Assembly: GCF_013415905.1 (NCBI RefSeq)
Contig: NZ_CP058909.1
Coordinates: 5,135,032-5,199,031 of the forward strand
Direction: 5' to 3'
Origin: Halosimplex pelagicum
GTDB taxonomy: Archaea; Halobacteriota; Halobacteria; Halobacteriales; Haloarculaceae
Length of the DNA: 64,000 nucleotides
In this document: positions 44,912-53,331 of the stretch, piece after piece
How the letters are laid out: each line of letters begins with the position of its first letter
Numbering within the stretch: position 1 is the stretch's first letter
Notes under the pieces: generated by a model
What the model was told of the DNA's origin: nothing
The model's input: the letters and a program-made list of their open reading frames with translations, nothing else
Database searches by the model: none
Position numbers and translations under genes: made by a program

Positions 44912-45598
44912 ATGGAGCACGAGATATCCCACAGACCCTCGTACGCGCAGTTGACCCTCGACCTCGGCCCCGGCGAGTCCGTCCGGTCGGAGGCGGGCGC
45001 GATGGTGAGCAAGTCGCCGTCGGTCGACGTGGAGACCAGCGCCGAGGGCGGCGTCCTCAAGTCCATCTCGCGGTCGCTGTTCGGCGGCGAATCGTTCTTC
45101 ATGAACACCTTCTCGGCGCCCGACGGCGGGCAGATACAGCTGGCGCCCGCGCTGTCGGGCGACGTGCAACACCACGACCTGACCGACGAGACACTGTACG
45201 TCCAGTCGTCGTCGTTCCTGGCCTCGGACCCGACGGTCGAGGTGGACACCGAGTTCGGCGGCGCGAAGACCTTCTTCGGGGGCGAGGGCCTCTTTCTCCT
45301 CCGGCTCTCGGGAGCGGGTCCGGTCTTCCTGTCGAGCTACGGCGCCATCGACGAACACGAGGTGACCGCCGACGAGTCGTTCGTCGTCGACACGGGCCAC
45401 ATCGTCGCCTTCGAGGAGAGCCTCTCGTTCGACGTGCGGAAGGTCGGCGGGCTGAAGTCGACGCTGTTCAGCGGCGAGGGGCTCGTCTGCGAGTTCTCCG
45501 GCGAGGGGACCGTCTGGACCCAGACCCGCAGCCCCGACGCGTTCCTCTCGTGGCTCATCCCCAAGATCCCCCAGCGGAACACGACCACGACGACCTGA
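44912..45598 (+). CDS. AIM24/TIGR00266-family protein
   Basis: A 228-aa beta-rich protein of the AIM24 family. Signatures: LGPGESVRSEAGAMVS near residue 18, GGVLKSISRSLFGGESFFMN near 45, and TGHIVAFEESLSFDVRKVGG near 155. A yeast mitochondrial relative is involved in cristae organisation; archaeal members are uncharacterised. Single gene. Confidence 0.85.
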   Translation: MEHEISHRPSYAQLTLDLGPGESVRSEAGAMVSKSPSVDVETSAEGGVLKSISRSLFGGESFFMNTFSAPDGGQIQLAPALSGDVQHHDLTDETLYVQSSSFLASDPTVEVDTEFGGAKTFFGGEGLFLLRLSGAGPVFLSSYGAIDEHEVTADESFVVDTGHIVAFEESLSFDVRKVGGLKSTLFSGEGLVCEFSGEGTVWTQTRSPDAFLSWLIPKIPQRNTTTTT

Positions 45599-45608
45599 GC
45601 CGGCCGAC

Positions 45609-45676
45609 GCGAACGGCAGGCGCGGGCGGCGAAGCGAACGGCAGTGCGCGCGGCGGGGCGAACGGCAGTGCGCGCG
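45609..45676 (+). repeat. Short direct repeats, about 25-bp period
   Basis: GCGAACGGCAG occurs three times (45609, 45634 and 45658) with GCGCG-rich spacers. The stretch is non-coding, between the AIM24 gene and the wHTH gene. Confidence 0.7.
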
Positions 45677-45748
45677 AGCCGCCGCGCCCGCCGAGCGGTC
45701 GGCGGATCCCGCACAATCGTTATGGCAGGTCCGTCCGAACGGGCTGGC

Positions 45749-46117
45749 ATGAGCGAACGAGCCGAACTCGATACGGAGTCGCTGTCCTCGCGCGTCGTGG
45801 CCGCGGGCGTGGTCGAACTGTCCGTGCGCGACGAGACGCCGGCCCACGCCGGCGAGATCCGGCGGGCGTGCAACGACGCGATGGACGCGGTCGAGGGCGA
45901 CGTGCTCGGCACGGTGACCGAGGCCGAGGTGGCCCGGACGCTGAACGAGCTCGAAGCCGACGGCGTCGTCGAGGGCGCGCGCGACGACACGTCCCCCACG
46001 GGAAAGGGACGGCCGGACTACCGGCTGGTCCCCCCCGCCGAGGCGATCCGCGCGGCGCTCGCCAACGACGACCGCACCGCGGGGCTCGCCGACCGGATCG
46101 GATCGCTCGACTCCTGA
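45749..46117 (+). CDS. Winged-helix protein
   Basis: A 122-aa protein from the ATG at 45749 (MSERAELDTESLSSRVV). An upstream ATG at 45722 overlaps the likely TATA element TTATGG, so the later start is chosen. Residues about 20-95 form a winged helix (HAGEIRRACNDAMD, VTEAEVARTLNELEADGVVE, RPDYRLV). Probably DNA-binding regulator; target unknown. Confidence 0.75.
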   Translation: MSERAELDTESLSSRVVAAGVVELSVRDETPAHAGEIRRACNDAMDAVEGDVLGTVTEAEVARTLNELEADGVVEGARDDTSPTGKGRPDYRLVPPAEAIRAALANDDRTAGLADRIGSLDS

Positions 46118-46221
46118 CCGCCGCTCGAACCGCACGCTCCGCGAGATCGGCTCCCGACCGGTGGTCGAGAGACCGCCGGTCGGCACAAAGCCCATGTGTC
46201 GTCGAGCAGACACCCCGGTGT

Positions 46222-46365
46222 ATGCTCCAGGCAGAACTCGAAGTGTGTACGGACTGCGGAGTAGTGCATATGGAAGGCGGCCCGGCGCCGACGAACGTCA
46301 GCGAGTGCTCGGCCTGCGGCGGCCGCGTCGAAGACGTCGAACTCGACGACCTGGTCGGGCTGTAG
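46222..46365 (+). CDS. 47-aa zinc-ribbon micro-protein
   Basis: MLQAELEVCTDCGVVHMEGG with a second pair at CSACGG gives two C-x2-C knuckles in a 47-aa acidic protein, a common haloarchaeal class. The frame ends at 46365. Function unknown. Confidence 0.72.
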   Translation: MLQAELEVCTDCGVVHMEGGPAPTNVSECSACGGRVEDVELDDLVGL

Positions 46366-46404
46366 GGCCGCCGAACGCGCCGCGGTAGCGCTCGTCGCGG
46401 TCCG

Positions 46405-47334
46405 TTACCGCCCGAACGTGTTCTCGCTGCCGACGTGTGACGGGTCGTTGTCGTGGCGCGCCTCGCCGCCGTAGCGGAGCCCTTCCTCCGACCACGTCCC
46501 CGAGTGCTGGTGCGGCGGGGTCGCCGGCCACCCGCTCGTTGACCGGGAGTCCCCCTGCGGTGACTGGCCGCGCTGCTGTCCTCCCTGCGGCGGCTGGCGC
46601 CCCTGCTGTCCGCCCTGGCGGCGATAGTTCTGCTCGCTGGGCCGGTGGTTCGGACTACTGGCCGTCCCGGACGTCGCTCCGCCCCGTCCGCTGCCCCCCT
46701 GCCGTGGCTGTCCGCCGCTCCCTCGCTGCTGCTGTGTCTGCTGTCCGGTGTGTTGCTGTGTCTGCTGTCCGGCGTGTTGCTGTGTCTGCTGTCCGGCGTG
46801 TTGCTGTGACTGCTGCCCAGAGTGGTGTTGGGACCCCTGATCGACCTGGCGGGGCTGCCTGCCGGTCTGCTGAGAACGCTGACTCCCGGTGTGCTGGCTC
46901 GAACCGGGGTGGTCCGCCGGGGACATCGCGCCGCGCTCGCGCTGGTGTTCGGACCGCTCGCGGCGGTCCCGTCGTCCCGAGTCGGTCCCCCCGCCGCCCT
47001 GCGAGTGCTGAGTCCGGCGGTTCGCCGTCCCCTGCCGGTCGATCCCCGCGTGTCGGCCCGGCCCCATCGTCTGCCAGTCCGCGCGCTGGGCGCCGTGAGC
47101 GCGGTGAGACGCCTGCGGTTCCCGGGTACCGCCCGCGCTCGCCTGCTGGCGGTTCTCCTGGGTCTGGCCTCGGCGCGTCCCCTGGTCGCCGCCGGCCGTC
47201 CCCTGGCCCCGTCGGGACTGTTGCTGTCCCGTCGGGCGGTACTCGTCGGCTGTCTCGGCGCCGCGGTGCTGTTCGCCCCGTCGCTGCTGGCGTCGGTGCC
47301 CCTGTCGCTCTCGGTCGTCGTGGTCGTGATGCAT
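46405..47334 (-). CDS. Gln/Gly/Arg-rich repeat protein
   Basis: A 309-aa low-complexity protein (MHHDHDDRERQGHRRQQRRG...). Most of it is Gln, Gly, Arg, Ser and His, and an octapeptide H-(A/T)-G-Q-Q-T-Q-Q is repeated three to four times near residues 169-200. It is basic, which is rare in haloarchaea. The C-terminal ~35 residues (TWSEEGLRYGGEARHDNDPS) look more ordered. No family recognised. The opposite strand is open too, but less gene-like. Confidence 0.6.
   Translation of the reverse strand: MHHDHDDRERQGHRRQQRRGEQHRGAETADEYRPTGQQQSRRGQGTAGGDQGTRRGQTQENRQQASAGGTREPQASHRAHGAQRADWQTMGPGRHAGIDRQGTANRRTQHSQGGGGTDSGRRDRRERSEHQRERGAMSPADHPGSSQHTGSQRSQQTGRQPRQVDQGSQHHSGQQSQQHAGQQTQQHAGQQTQQHTGQQTQQQRGSGGQPRQGGSGRGGATSGTASSPNHRPSEQNYRRQGGQQGRQPPQGGQQRGQSPQGDSRSTSGWPATPPHQHSGTWSEEGLRYGGEARHDNDPSHVGSENTFGR
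46732..46827 (-). repeat. 24-bp tandem repeat inside the Gln-rich gene
   Basis: Three near-perfect 24-bp units (46732, 46756 and 46780) and a diverged fourth (46804) encode the H-x-G-Q-Q-T-Q-Q octapeptides. Confidence 0.85.
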
Positions 47335-47558
47335 GAGGATCGCCGGGCGCGAACCCGGTGGACGGAGTCGGGTGCGGCCGCGGAAATAGGACCGAGTCCG
47401 TTTTCCGAGCGCTCGCCAGCGACGCCGGCGTAACCCGGTCTTATCGGAGCGCGGTCGGACTCCCGTTCACGGTCCCGGCGCCGCGCTCTCGGTAGCCCGA
47501 GGGTACCGCGGCGACGGCGTCGGAGCCGGCGACGGGGCGGACCACCCGACCGCCCGCC

Positions 47559-48140
47559 TCAGTCGAGTACGCGGCGCCGATCGGTGAACGTCGCGTTCCC
47601 GCCGTCCCAGTGGACGGTCGTCTCGATGCGAACGCGGCCGTCGTTTCGAGCGACGCGGAGTATCTCACCCAGCGAGAGCTCGATCCTGGCGGTCCGCTCG
47701 GCCGACGCGTTCGCCGAGAGGTTCCCGAACCGGTGGTCCCGGCCCCAGATCCGGCTGCCGGCCGCGTAGATCCGCGTCTCCGCGGTGACGTTCCGGAGCG
47801 TCCCGGTCCCGTTGTTCGTGACGTTGGCCGTCACCCGCCGACAGCGGTCGCCGCAGTTTCGGATCTCCGTCACGTCGAGGTCGACCGGGACCGTCGCGTT
47901 CGACCGCGCCGGGTCGCTCCCGTTCGGAGTCCGAGCGGCGGCGTTCACGTCCGAGCCGACGCGGTTCGCGTCCTGCTCGGCGCCGTCGGCGGGCGGCTCG
48001 CCGGGTCCCGCGGGACCGGCGGCGGCGACCCCGGCCCAGGCCAGCGAGGCGGCCAGGGCGAGGGCGAGGACTGGCGGTATCGACGGGGCGAGCGTGTCGG
48101 TTTCGGTGTCGGTTCCGGTCTCCCGGTCGGAACGGAGCAC
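47559..48140 (-). CDS. Secreted or anchored beta-domain protein
   Basis: If read from the GTG at 48140 the protein has about 193 aa: a hydrophobic signal segment (IPPVLALALAASLAWAGVAAAG), a spacer rich in D, N and P, then a beta domain (VDLDVTEIRNCGDRCRRVTANVTNN) with several N-x-S/T glycosylation sites and one C-x3-C pair. A longer frame to 48263 exists, but its first 40 residues are unlike protein. Resembles CARDB/FxLYD-type extracellular domains. Start uncertain. Confidence 0.6.
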   Translation of the reverse strand: MLRSDRETGTDTETDTLAPSIPPVLALALAASLAWAGVAAAGPAGPGEPPADGAEQDANRVGSDVNAAARTPNGSDPARSNATVPVDLDVTEIRNCGDRCRRVTANVTNNGTGTLRNVTAETRIYAAGSRIWGRDHRFGNLSANASAERTARIELSLGEILRVARNDGRVRIETTVHWDGGNATFTDRRRVLD

Positions 48141-48286
48141 ACGGGGGTTCGGGGACCGCCGTGCAAGAACTGTGGGCCGGCATCGACAGGGGGTCCCGGG
48201 TCGCTCGCGCGCCTGGGTCGGGGCCGGGACCGGGACCAGGATCGGGACCGGGAGTTTCTCCACGCGGTCCGCCCAACTGACGGGCG

Positions 48287-49213
48287 ATGACCGACCACGC
48301 GAACCGCGGATATCGTCGGCTGTTCGACGACGAGTTCTCCGTCGGGCTGTTCTTCCCGATCACGACCGCCGACGGGCCGGTCCCGCCGCTGGGCGAGCAG
48401 ACCGACCTGGCCGCCTACGCCGAGGAGCTGGGCTTCGACGCGCTGTGGTTCCGCGACGTGCCGCTGTTCTGGCCGCGGTTCGACGACGCCGGCCAGGTGT
48501 ACGACCCCTGGGTGTTCCTCTCGCATATCGCGGCGAACACCGACGACGTGGCGCTTGCGACGGGCAGTATCGTCCTCCCGCTGCGCCACCCGCTGCACGT
48601 CGCCAAGGCCGCGGCGTCGGTCGACCGGCTGTCGGACGGGCGGCTCGTCCTCGGGGTCGCCAGCGGCGACCGGCCGCCGGAGTACCCCGCCTTCGGCGTC
48701 GACGAGGACGACGCCGGCGAACTGTTCCGGGAGAGCGTCCGGACCCTGCGGACGGTCTGGGCCGAGGAGTACCCCGAGATCGAGACCCCCTTCGGGACGC
48801 TCGACGGGTCGATGGATCTCCTGCCGAAGCCGACGACGGAGACGCTGCCGCTGCTGGTGACCGGTCACGCCGGCCAGTCGCTGGAGTGGATCGGCGAGCG
48901 CGGCGACGGCTGGGTGTACTACCAGCGCACCGCCGAGGACGTGGCCGAGCAGGTCGACGACTGGCGCGCGGTCGCGGGCGAGAAACCGTACGTGCAGGTG
49001 TTACACGTCGCGCTCGCGGAGGACCCGACCGCCGGCCCGGAGCGCATCCACCAGGGGTACGCCGCGGGGACGGACTGGCTCCGCGAGCACGTGCGGGACC
49101 TGCGCGACGCGGGCGTGGACCACGTGATTGTGAACGTCCGCCAAACCGACCCCGGCCGCGACGTGCGGGCGGTCCTCGACCAGTTCGCCGACGACGTGCT
49201 GGCGGAAATCTGA
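48287..49213 (+). CDS. Luciferase-like (LLM class) oxidoreductase
   Basis: A 308-aa F420- or FMN-dependent TIM-barrel enzyme. The N-terminus SVGLFFPITTADGPVPPLG and LGFDALWFRDVPLFWP, ATGSIVLPLRHPLHVAKAAASVDRLSDGRLVLGVASGDRPPEY and LPLLVTGHAGQSLEWI follow the bacterial-luciferase family. Substrate unknown. Single gene. Confidence 0.87.
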   Translation: MTDHANRGYRRLFDDEFSVGLFFPITTADGPVPPLGEQTDLAAYAEELGFDALWFRDVPLFWPRFDDAGQVYDPWVFLSHIAANTDDVALATGSIVLPLRHPLHVAKAAASVDRLSDGRLVLGVASGDRPPEYPAFGVDEDDAGELFRESVRTLRTVWAEEYPEIETPFGTLDGSMDLLPKPTTETLPLLVTGHAGQSLEWIGERGDGWVYYQRTAEDVAEQVDDWRAVAGEKPYVQVLHVALAEDPTAGPERIHQGYAAGTDWLREHVRDLRDAGVDHVIVNVRQTDPGRDVRAVLDQFADDVLAEI

Positions 49214-49336
49214 GTGCGGGCGCCGAGACTGAGGGCGAGCGGCGACCGGCCGGCTCCGCACGCCGGTCGCCCCGGTCCAGTCTGCCGCTACGGACACCCT
49301 TTTTCCCGCGTATCGAGTCCCTGGGATAGAACCGCC

Positions 49337-50023
49337 ATGACGCTCACACCCGAGAAGCGAGACCGGCTGGAGAACCTCCACAGCGCGCTCATCAACGACA
49401 TCACCGACGAGATGGGCATCGACGACAACGTCATCCCCGGCACCCGCATCCGCCCCGTCTGGTCGAAGGAACCGACCGTCGGCACCGCCCACACCGCCCA
49501 GCGCGTCGACATCGGCTACGAGGAGGGCGGCGACGACGACGACGAGGACCGCGACGCCGAGGACATCGACTTCTTCCAGTACCTCGAAGCGACCGAGGAG
49601 GGCGACTTCGTCGTCATGGCGGCGCCGAAGGACACCGAGGTGGGCCTGTGGGGCGAACTGCTCTCGACCATCGTTCAGGAGAACGGCGCGACGGGGGCGC
49701 TCATCGACGGCCCGACGCGGGACTCGACGATGATCGAGGACCACGAGTTCCCCGTCTGGTCGGACGGCCACAGCGCAATCGAGTCGTTCGGCCGCGTCAG
49801 TTTCCGCGAGTGGGACGTGCCCGTCGAGGTCCACGACGTGACCATCGCGCCCGGTGACGTGATCTTCGCCGACTACCAGTCGATCGCCGTCGTCGACCCC
49901 GACATCGTCGACGAGGTGCTCGAACGCGGCGAGGAGGAACTCGAACAGGAGAACAACGTCCGGCGGGACATCCGGAACGGCGACAGCGTCTACGAGGTGT
50001 GGGACCGCTACGGGACGCTGTAG
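49337..50023 (+). CDS. RraA-like family protein
   Basis: A 228-aa protein of the RraA/HMG-aldolase fold. The key region GELLSTIVQENGATGALIDGPTRDSTMIEDHEFPVW at about 110-145 carries the G-G/E..., R-D and E/D-x pattern for metal and substrate. An acidic insertion (EEGGDDDDEDRDAEDID) near 63-80 is haloarchaeal. Function could be aldolase or decarboxylase rather than RNase E inhibition. Confidence 0.82.
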   Translation: MTLTPEKRDRLENLHSALINDITDEMGIDDNVIPGTRIRPVWSKEPTVGTAHTAQRVDIGYEEGGDDDDEDRDAEDIDFFQYLEATEEGDFVVMAAPKDTEVGLWGELLSTIVQENGATGALIDGPTRDSTMIEDHEFPVWSDGHSAIESFGRVSFREWDVPVEVHDVTIAPGDVIFADYQSIAVVDPDIVDEVLERGEEELEQENNVRRDIRNGDSVYEVWDRYGTL

Positions 50024-50066
50024 CGCCGGGGTGTCCTCGCGACGGGCCGGTCGGACATCGCAGCGC

Positions 50067-50192
50067 TCACAGGTCGAACACCCGCGCCGCGGCGCCGGCC
50101 AGCAGGATCAGCCCGCCCAGGATGAATGTCCCGGGAACGGGGAGCACGAACACGAGCGCGCCGACCGCGAGGATCTTCGTGGAGAGTCTCAT
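50067..50192 (-). CDS. 41-aa membrane peptide
   Basis: MRLSTKILAVGALVFVLPVP followed by GTFILGGLILLAGAAARVFDL: a small protein with one or two hydrophobic segments and a basic N-terminus, a type seen in many haloarchaea. The ATG at 50192 follows an ordinary intergenic stretch; longer frames upstream are not protein-like. Confidence 0.68.
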   Translation of the reverse strand: MRLSTKILAVGALVFVLPVPGTFILGGLILLAGAAARVFDL

Positions 50193-50265
50193 CTCCTTTC
50201 GTCCTTCGTTTCCCGACGGATACGGCTTGGGTCGACCGGGGAGCGTTCGAAGCGGGCACGGGCGC

Positions 50266-51723
50266 TCACTGGAGGTACCCCAGCTGTTCGAGCCGCGCCT
50301 TTCGCTCGGCGCCGATGGAGACCGACCCACGCTCGCCGGCGGCGTCGACGGAGTCGAGCCAGTCGTCGAGCGCGTCGGTCAGGTCGGCGACGAGGTCGGG
50401 GTGAGCGTCGGACACGTCGGTCGCCTCACCCGGGTCGGCGTCGAGGTCGTAGAGGCGTTCGGAGCCGTCGGAGCCGCGGACGAGCTTGTGGTCGTCGGTC
50501 CTGATGGCTCGCAGCGACCGGTCGTAGGTCCGGAGGTCCTCGGGCACCCGTCCGAGGTTGCGTTCGAGCGCGGCCATCGACGGCTGGGGAGCCATGTACT
50601 CGCTGACGACGAATTCCCGAGCGGGAGTCCCGGCGTCGGGGTGGAAGGAGGTGCCGTGGAACCGCTCGCGAGCCTCGGGGGCGTCGATGTCGGCGGCGTC
50701 CAGCAGCGTCGGCGGGAGGTCCATCAGGCTCACGAGGTCCTCCAGATCCGAGCCGCCGGTGAACGCGCCGCCGTGGAGGACGAGCGGCACCCGGACGAGC
50801 GTGTCGTAGAGGCAGTACTGGTGGTCCATCATGCCGTGGTCGCCGACGTTCTCGCCGTGGTCGGCGGTGACGACCAGGACCGTGTCCTCCCACTCCCCGG
50901 CGGCCTGCAGGGCGGTCCGGATCGCGGCCAGTTGCTCGTCGAAGTAGGTGATCTCGCCGCGGTACAGCGCCCGGAGGAGCCCGAGGTCGCGCTCCGAGAG
51001 GTCCAGGTCGCCGGCGAGGTACTCCCAGGGCTCCTGGGGCACGTCCATCGCCTCCTCGTAGGTGGCTCCCTCGGGGAGGTGGCGCTCGGTCGTCTCGCGG
51101 GGCGGGCGGTACTCCAGGTGCGGTTCGAGGTAGTTGACCAGCAGGAAGAAGGGGTCGTCGCTCGACCGCTCGGTCACCCAGTCGGCGATCCAGTTCGTCG
51201 AGCGCTCGGCCCCGTCGTCCGAGCGGTCGCGGACGAACTGCCGATACAGCGTGTTGGCGGCGTTGACGACCGGGTTCCCGTCGAAGAGCTTCCGGGCGAC
51301 GAGGCGGGCGCGGCTCTCCTCGGTCTCGTCGACGAGCTCGCTCAGGGCGTTGTCCGACTGGACGAGCTGCCACATCTGGCGGAACTCCTCGAAGCCCCGG
51401 TCGAAGCCCGACTCGGCGCTGAGCCAGGTGTTGTTCGAGACGCAGACGGTGTCGTAGCCGGCGGCCCGGAACGGTTCGGGCAGGACGGGCAGTCGGTCGT
51501 CGAGGCGCTCGTGGTCGGCGTGGGCGCCGTGTTCCGAGGGCGGCGCACCGGTCAGCAGCGAGGCGTGGGAGGGGAGCGTCCACGGGGCCGCCGAGACGGC
51601 CTGCGTGGCCCTCGTCCCCGAAGTTGCGAGCTCTGCGAGCGTCGGCGCGACCTGCGAGTCGTAGGCGTCGTCGACTCGCGTCGTGTCGGCGACGACGACG
51701 ACGACGTTCGGCTGTGCGGCCAT
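50266..51723 (-). CDS. Sulfatase-superfamily hydrolase (alkaline phosphatase fold)
   Basis: A 485-aa protein from the ATG at 51723. VVVVVADTTRVDDA gives the first metal Asp, APWTLPSHASLLTG near 45-58 occupies the nucleophile region, VVTADHGENVGDHGMMDHQY near 300 gives late metal ligands, and LYDLDADPGEATDV is near 440. The canonical C/S-x-P-x-R formylglycine motif is not present; the site reads A-A-P-W-T. It may therefore act on phosphodiesters, or use the following Thr or Ser. Function uncertain. Confidence 0.85.
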   Translation of the reverse strand: MAAQPNVVVVVADTTRVDDAYDSQVAPTLAELATSGTRATQAVSAAPWTLPSHASLLTGAPPSEHGAHADHERLDDRLPVLPEPFRAAGYDTVCVSNNTWLSAESGFDRGFEEFRQMWQLVQSDNALSELVDETEESRARLVARKLFDGNPVVNAANTLYRQFVRDRSDDGAERSTNWIADWVTERSSDDPFFLLVNYLEPHLEYRPPRETTERHLPEGATYEEAMDVPQEPWEYLAGDLDLSERDLGLLRALYRGEITYFDEQLAAIRTALQAAGEWEDTVLVVTADHGENVGDHGMMDHQYCLYDTLVRVPLVLHGGAFTGGSDLEDLVSLMDLPPTLLDAADIDAPEARERFHGTSFHPDAGTPAREFVVSEYMAPQPSMAALERNLGRVPEDLRTYDRSLRAIRTDDHKLVRGSDGSERLYDLDADPGEATDVSDAHPDLVADLTDALDDWLDSVDAAGERGSVSIGAERKARLEQLGYLQ

Positions 51724-51997
51724 TGTCGCCCGGGCTTGGGAGGCCGCACCGATAGCAATTGGCCGCCTACTTCCGGCGGTTGGGACCGTTTCGCTGCCGC
51801 TGACGACCGCGCTCGGTACCGACGGCTTACCGGTGGTCGACCGCGGGGCCGCCGCTCGGCCTCGATCGCACTCACGCGGGCGCCATGTCCGGTAAGACCG
51901 GCTTACGCAGGCACCGAGTCGCCGCGAGCCTCGCGGTCCGGTCGACGATAGCGGCCCGTCCGAAGGTGGTAAGTATTTCACACGAATACCGGGTCGC

Positions 51998-53299
51998 GTG
52001 ATTAGCCCTCCACCCCGCACAGCACTCGTCAGATACGCGACCGCCTGCCTCCTCGTCGTCGCCGCGACCGTCGCGGTGGTCGCCGCCGCGGCGACCGTCA
52101 CGGCGTCGGCCGGCGCGTCAGCCGACGGAGCGGACCGGTCGGCGTTCGCGACCGCGACTACGGCGTCCGGGACCGCGACCGCGACACCCGAAAGTGCGAC
52201 CGTGGCGTCCGGAACCGCGACCGTAGCGTCCGGGACCGCGACTGCGGCGTCCGCGACGGCCGCCGAAACGCCCGCCACCGCGACTGCGACGCCGCGGCCG
52301 TGTCGCGACGACGAGTACGACCCGCGAGTGTTGCCGTCCGGCTGGACGGTCGACTTCGTCGACCACCTGTCGACCGACTCTCTCGACCGGTGGACGGGCG
52401 GCCGGATCGCGCGCGTCGGCGCCGAGGGGGACTGTTCGCTGTTCGTCGCCGCGGGCGAACGCGCGACGCTGTCGGGGACGACCGTCGACGCCTCCCGCGG
52501 GGTCGTCACCGGCGCGGTCGACCTCGGAGCGAACGGCTCGCTCCGACTGGTCGACGCGGACAGCGAGGTCTCGGCCGCCGATACCTCGACCGCCGACGCC
52601 ACGGCCGCCCGCACCTCGACTGCCGCCACCGCGACGGCGACCGTCGCGGGACCGACGCTCGCCATCGAGAACCGCGGCCCGGACTTCTCGACCGAGGTGG
52701 TCGTCGCGGTCGGGAACCGGACCGAACGGGTCGCGCTCCCGTCGGGCCGGTTCTTCGAGTTCGCGGTCGCCCGGACCGCCGACGGCGACGTGCGCGTCGC
52801 CCTCTGGGGGTCCGACCGAGTGTGGGACGAGAAGTGGGACGCGACGTTCGAGTCGGTCCCCGAGACGGAGTGGCGCGTGCGGGTCGACGGCCGGGCGTTC
52901 CTCGACGGGCTCGCGGTGGGTGTCAGTGACCGAGTGACGCCGACGGCCGAGTCGCCCGCGGTCGGTGGCGACGACACCCCCACGCCGACCGAGGACCCGT
53001 TCCCCGGGATTCCGGACGGACACGAGCCGGGATCCGGGTTCGACGACGGGAGCGAGGAGTCGTCCGAGCTGTACGGCGAGGGATCGATCTTCCTCGGGTT
53101 CCTGTTCGCCGTCTTCGGCGGCCTCGGCGTCCGGTACGCTCGCCCGCTCGCGCGGTTCAACGAGCAGATGGACGCCATCGGCAGCACGACGCCCGCCTCG
53201 GAGGTCGAACCCGCCGAGTGGAACGTCACGTTCACGAAGCTCCTCTCCGCCTGTTTCCTCCTGTTGGGGCTCGGCCTGATCGTCGCCGGGGTCCTCTGA
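51998..53299 (+). CDS. Secreted, membrane-anchored protein with Ala/Thr-rich repeats
   Basis: A 433-aa protein from a GTG at 51998 (MISPPPRTALVRYATACLLVV). A signal or anchor segment is at residues 12-40, then a low-complexity Ala/Thr/Ser stretch with VASGTATVASGTAT repeats to residue 100, a concanavalin-like beta domain (GWTVDFVDHLSTDSLDRWTGG...) of about 210 aa, and two C-terminal hydrophobic segments (IFLGFLFAVFGGLGVRY and LLSACFLLLGLGLIVAGVL). TATA-like AAGTATTT at about -27. Surface protein of unknown role. Confidence 0.7.
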   Translation: MISPPPRTALVRYATACLLVVAATVAVVAAAATVTASAGASADGADRSAFATATTASGTATATPESATVASGTATVASGTATAASATAAETPATATATPRPCRDDEYDPRVLPSGWTVDFVDHLSTDSLDRWTGGRIARVGAEGDCSLFVAAGERATLSGTTVDASRGVVTGAVDLGANGSLRLVDADSEVSAADTSTADATAARTSTAATATATVAGPTLAIENRGPDFSTEVVVAVGNRTERVALPSGRFFEFAVARTADGDVRVALWGSDRVWDEKWDATFESVPETEWRVRVDGRAFLDGLAVGVSDRVTPTAESPAVGGDDTPTPTEDPFPGIPDGHEPGSGFDDGSEESSELYGEGSIFLGFLFAVFGGLGVRYARPLARFNEQMDAIGSTTPASEVEPAEWNVTFTKLLSACFLLLGLGLIVAGVL

Positions 53300-53331
53300 T
53301 CCCCGGGGCGCGACGGCCGATCGCGCACCCC

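Noticed and set aside
46437..47433. Plus-strand open frames over the Gln-rich gene
   Set aside because: They are Ala/Arg/Val-rich mirror translations. The minus-strand frame has a better start, end and codon pattern, though this is not certain.
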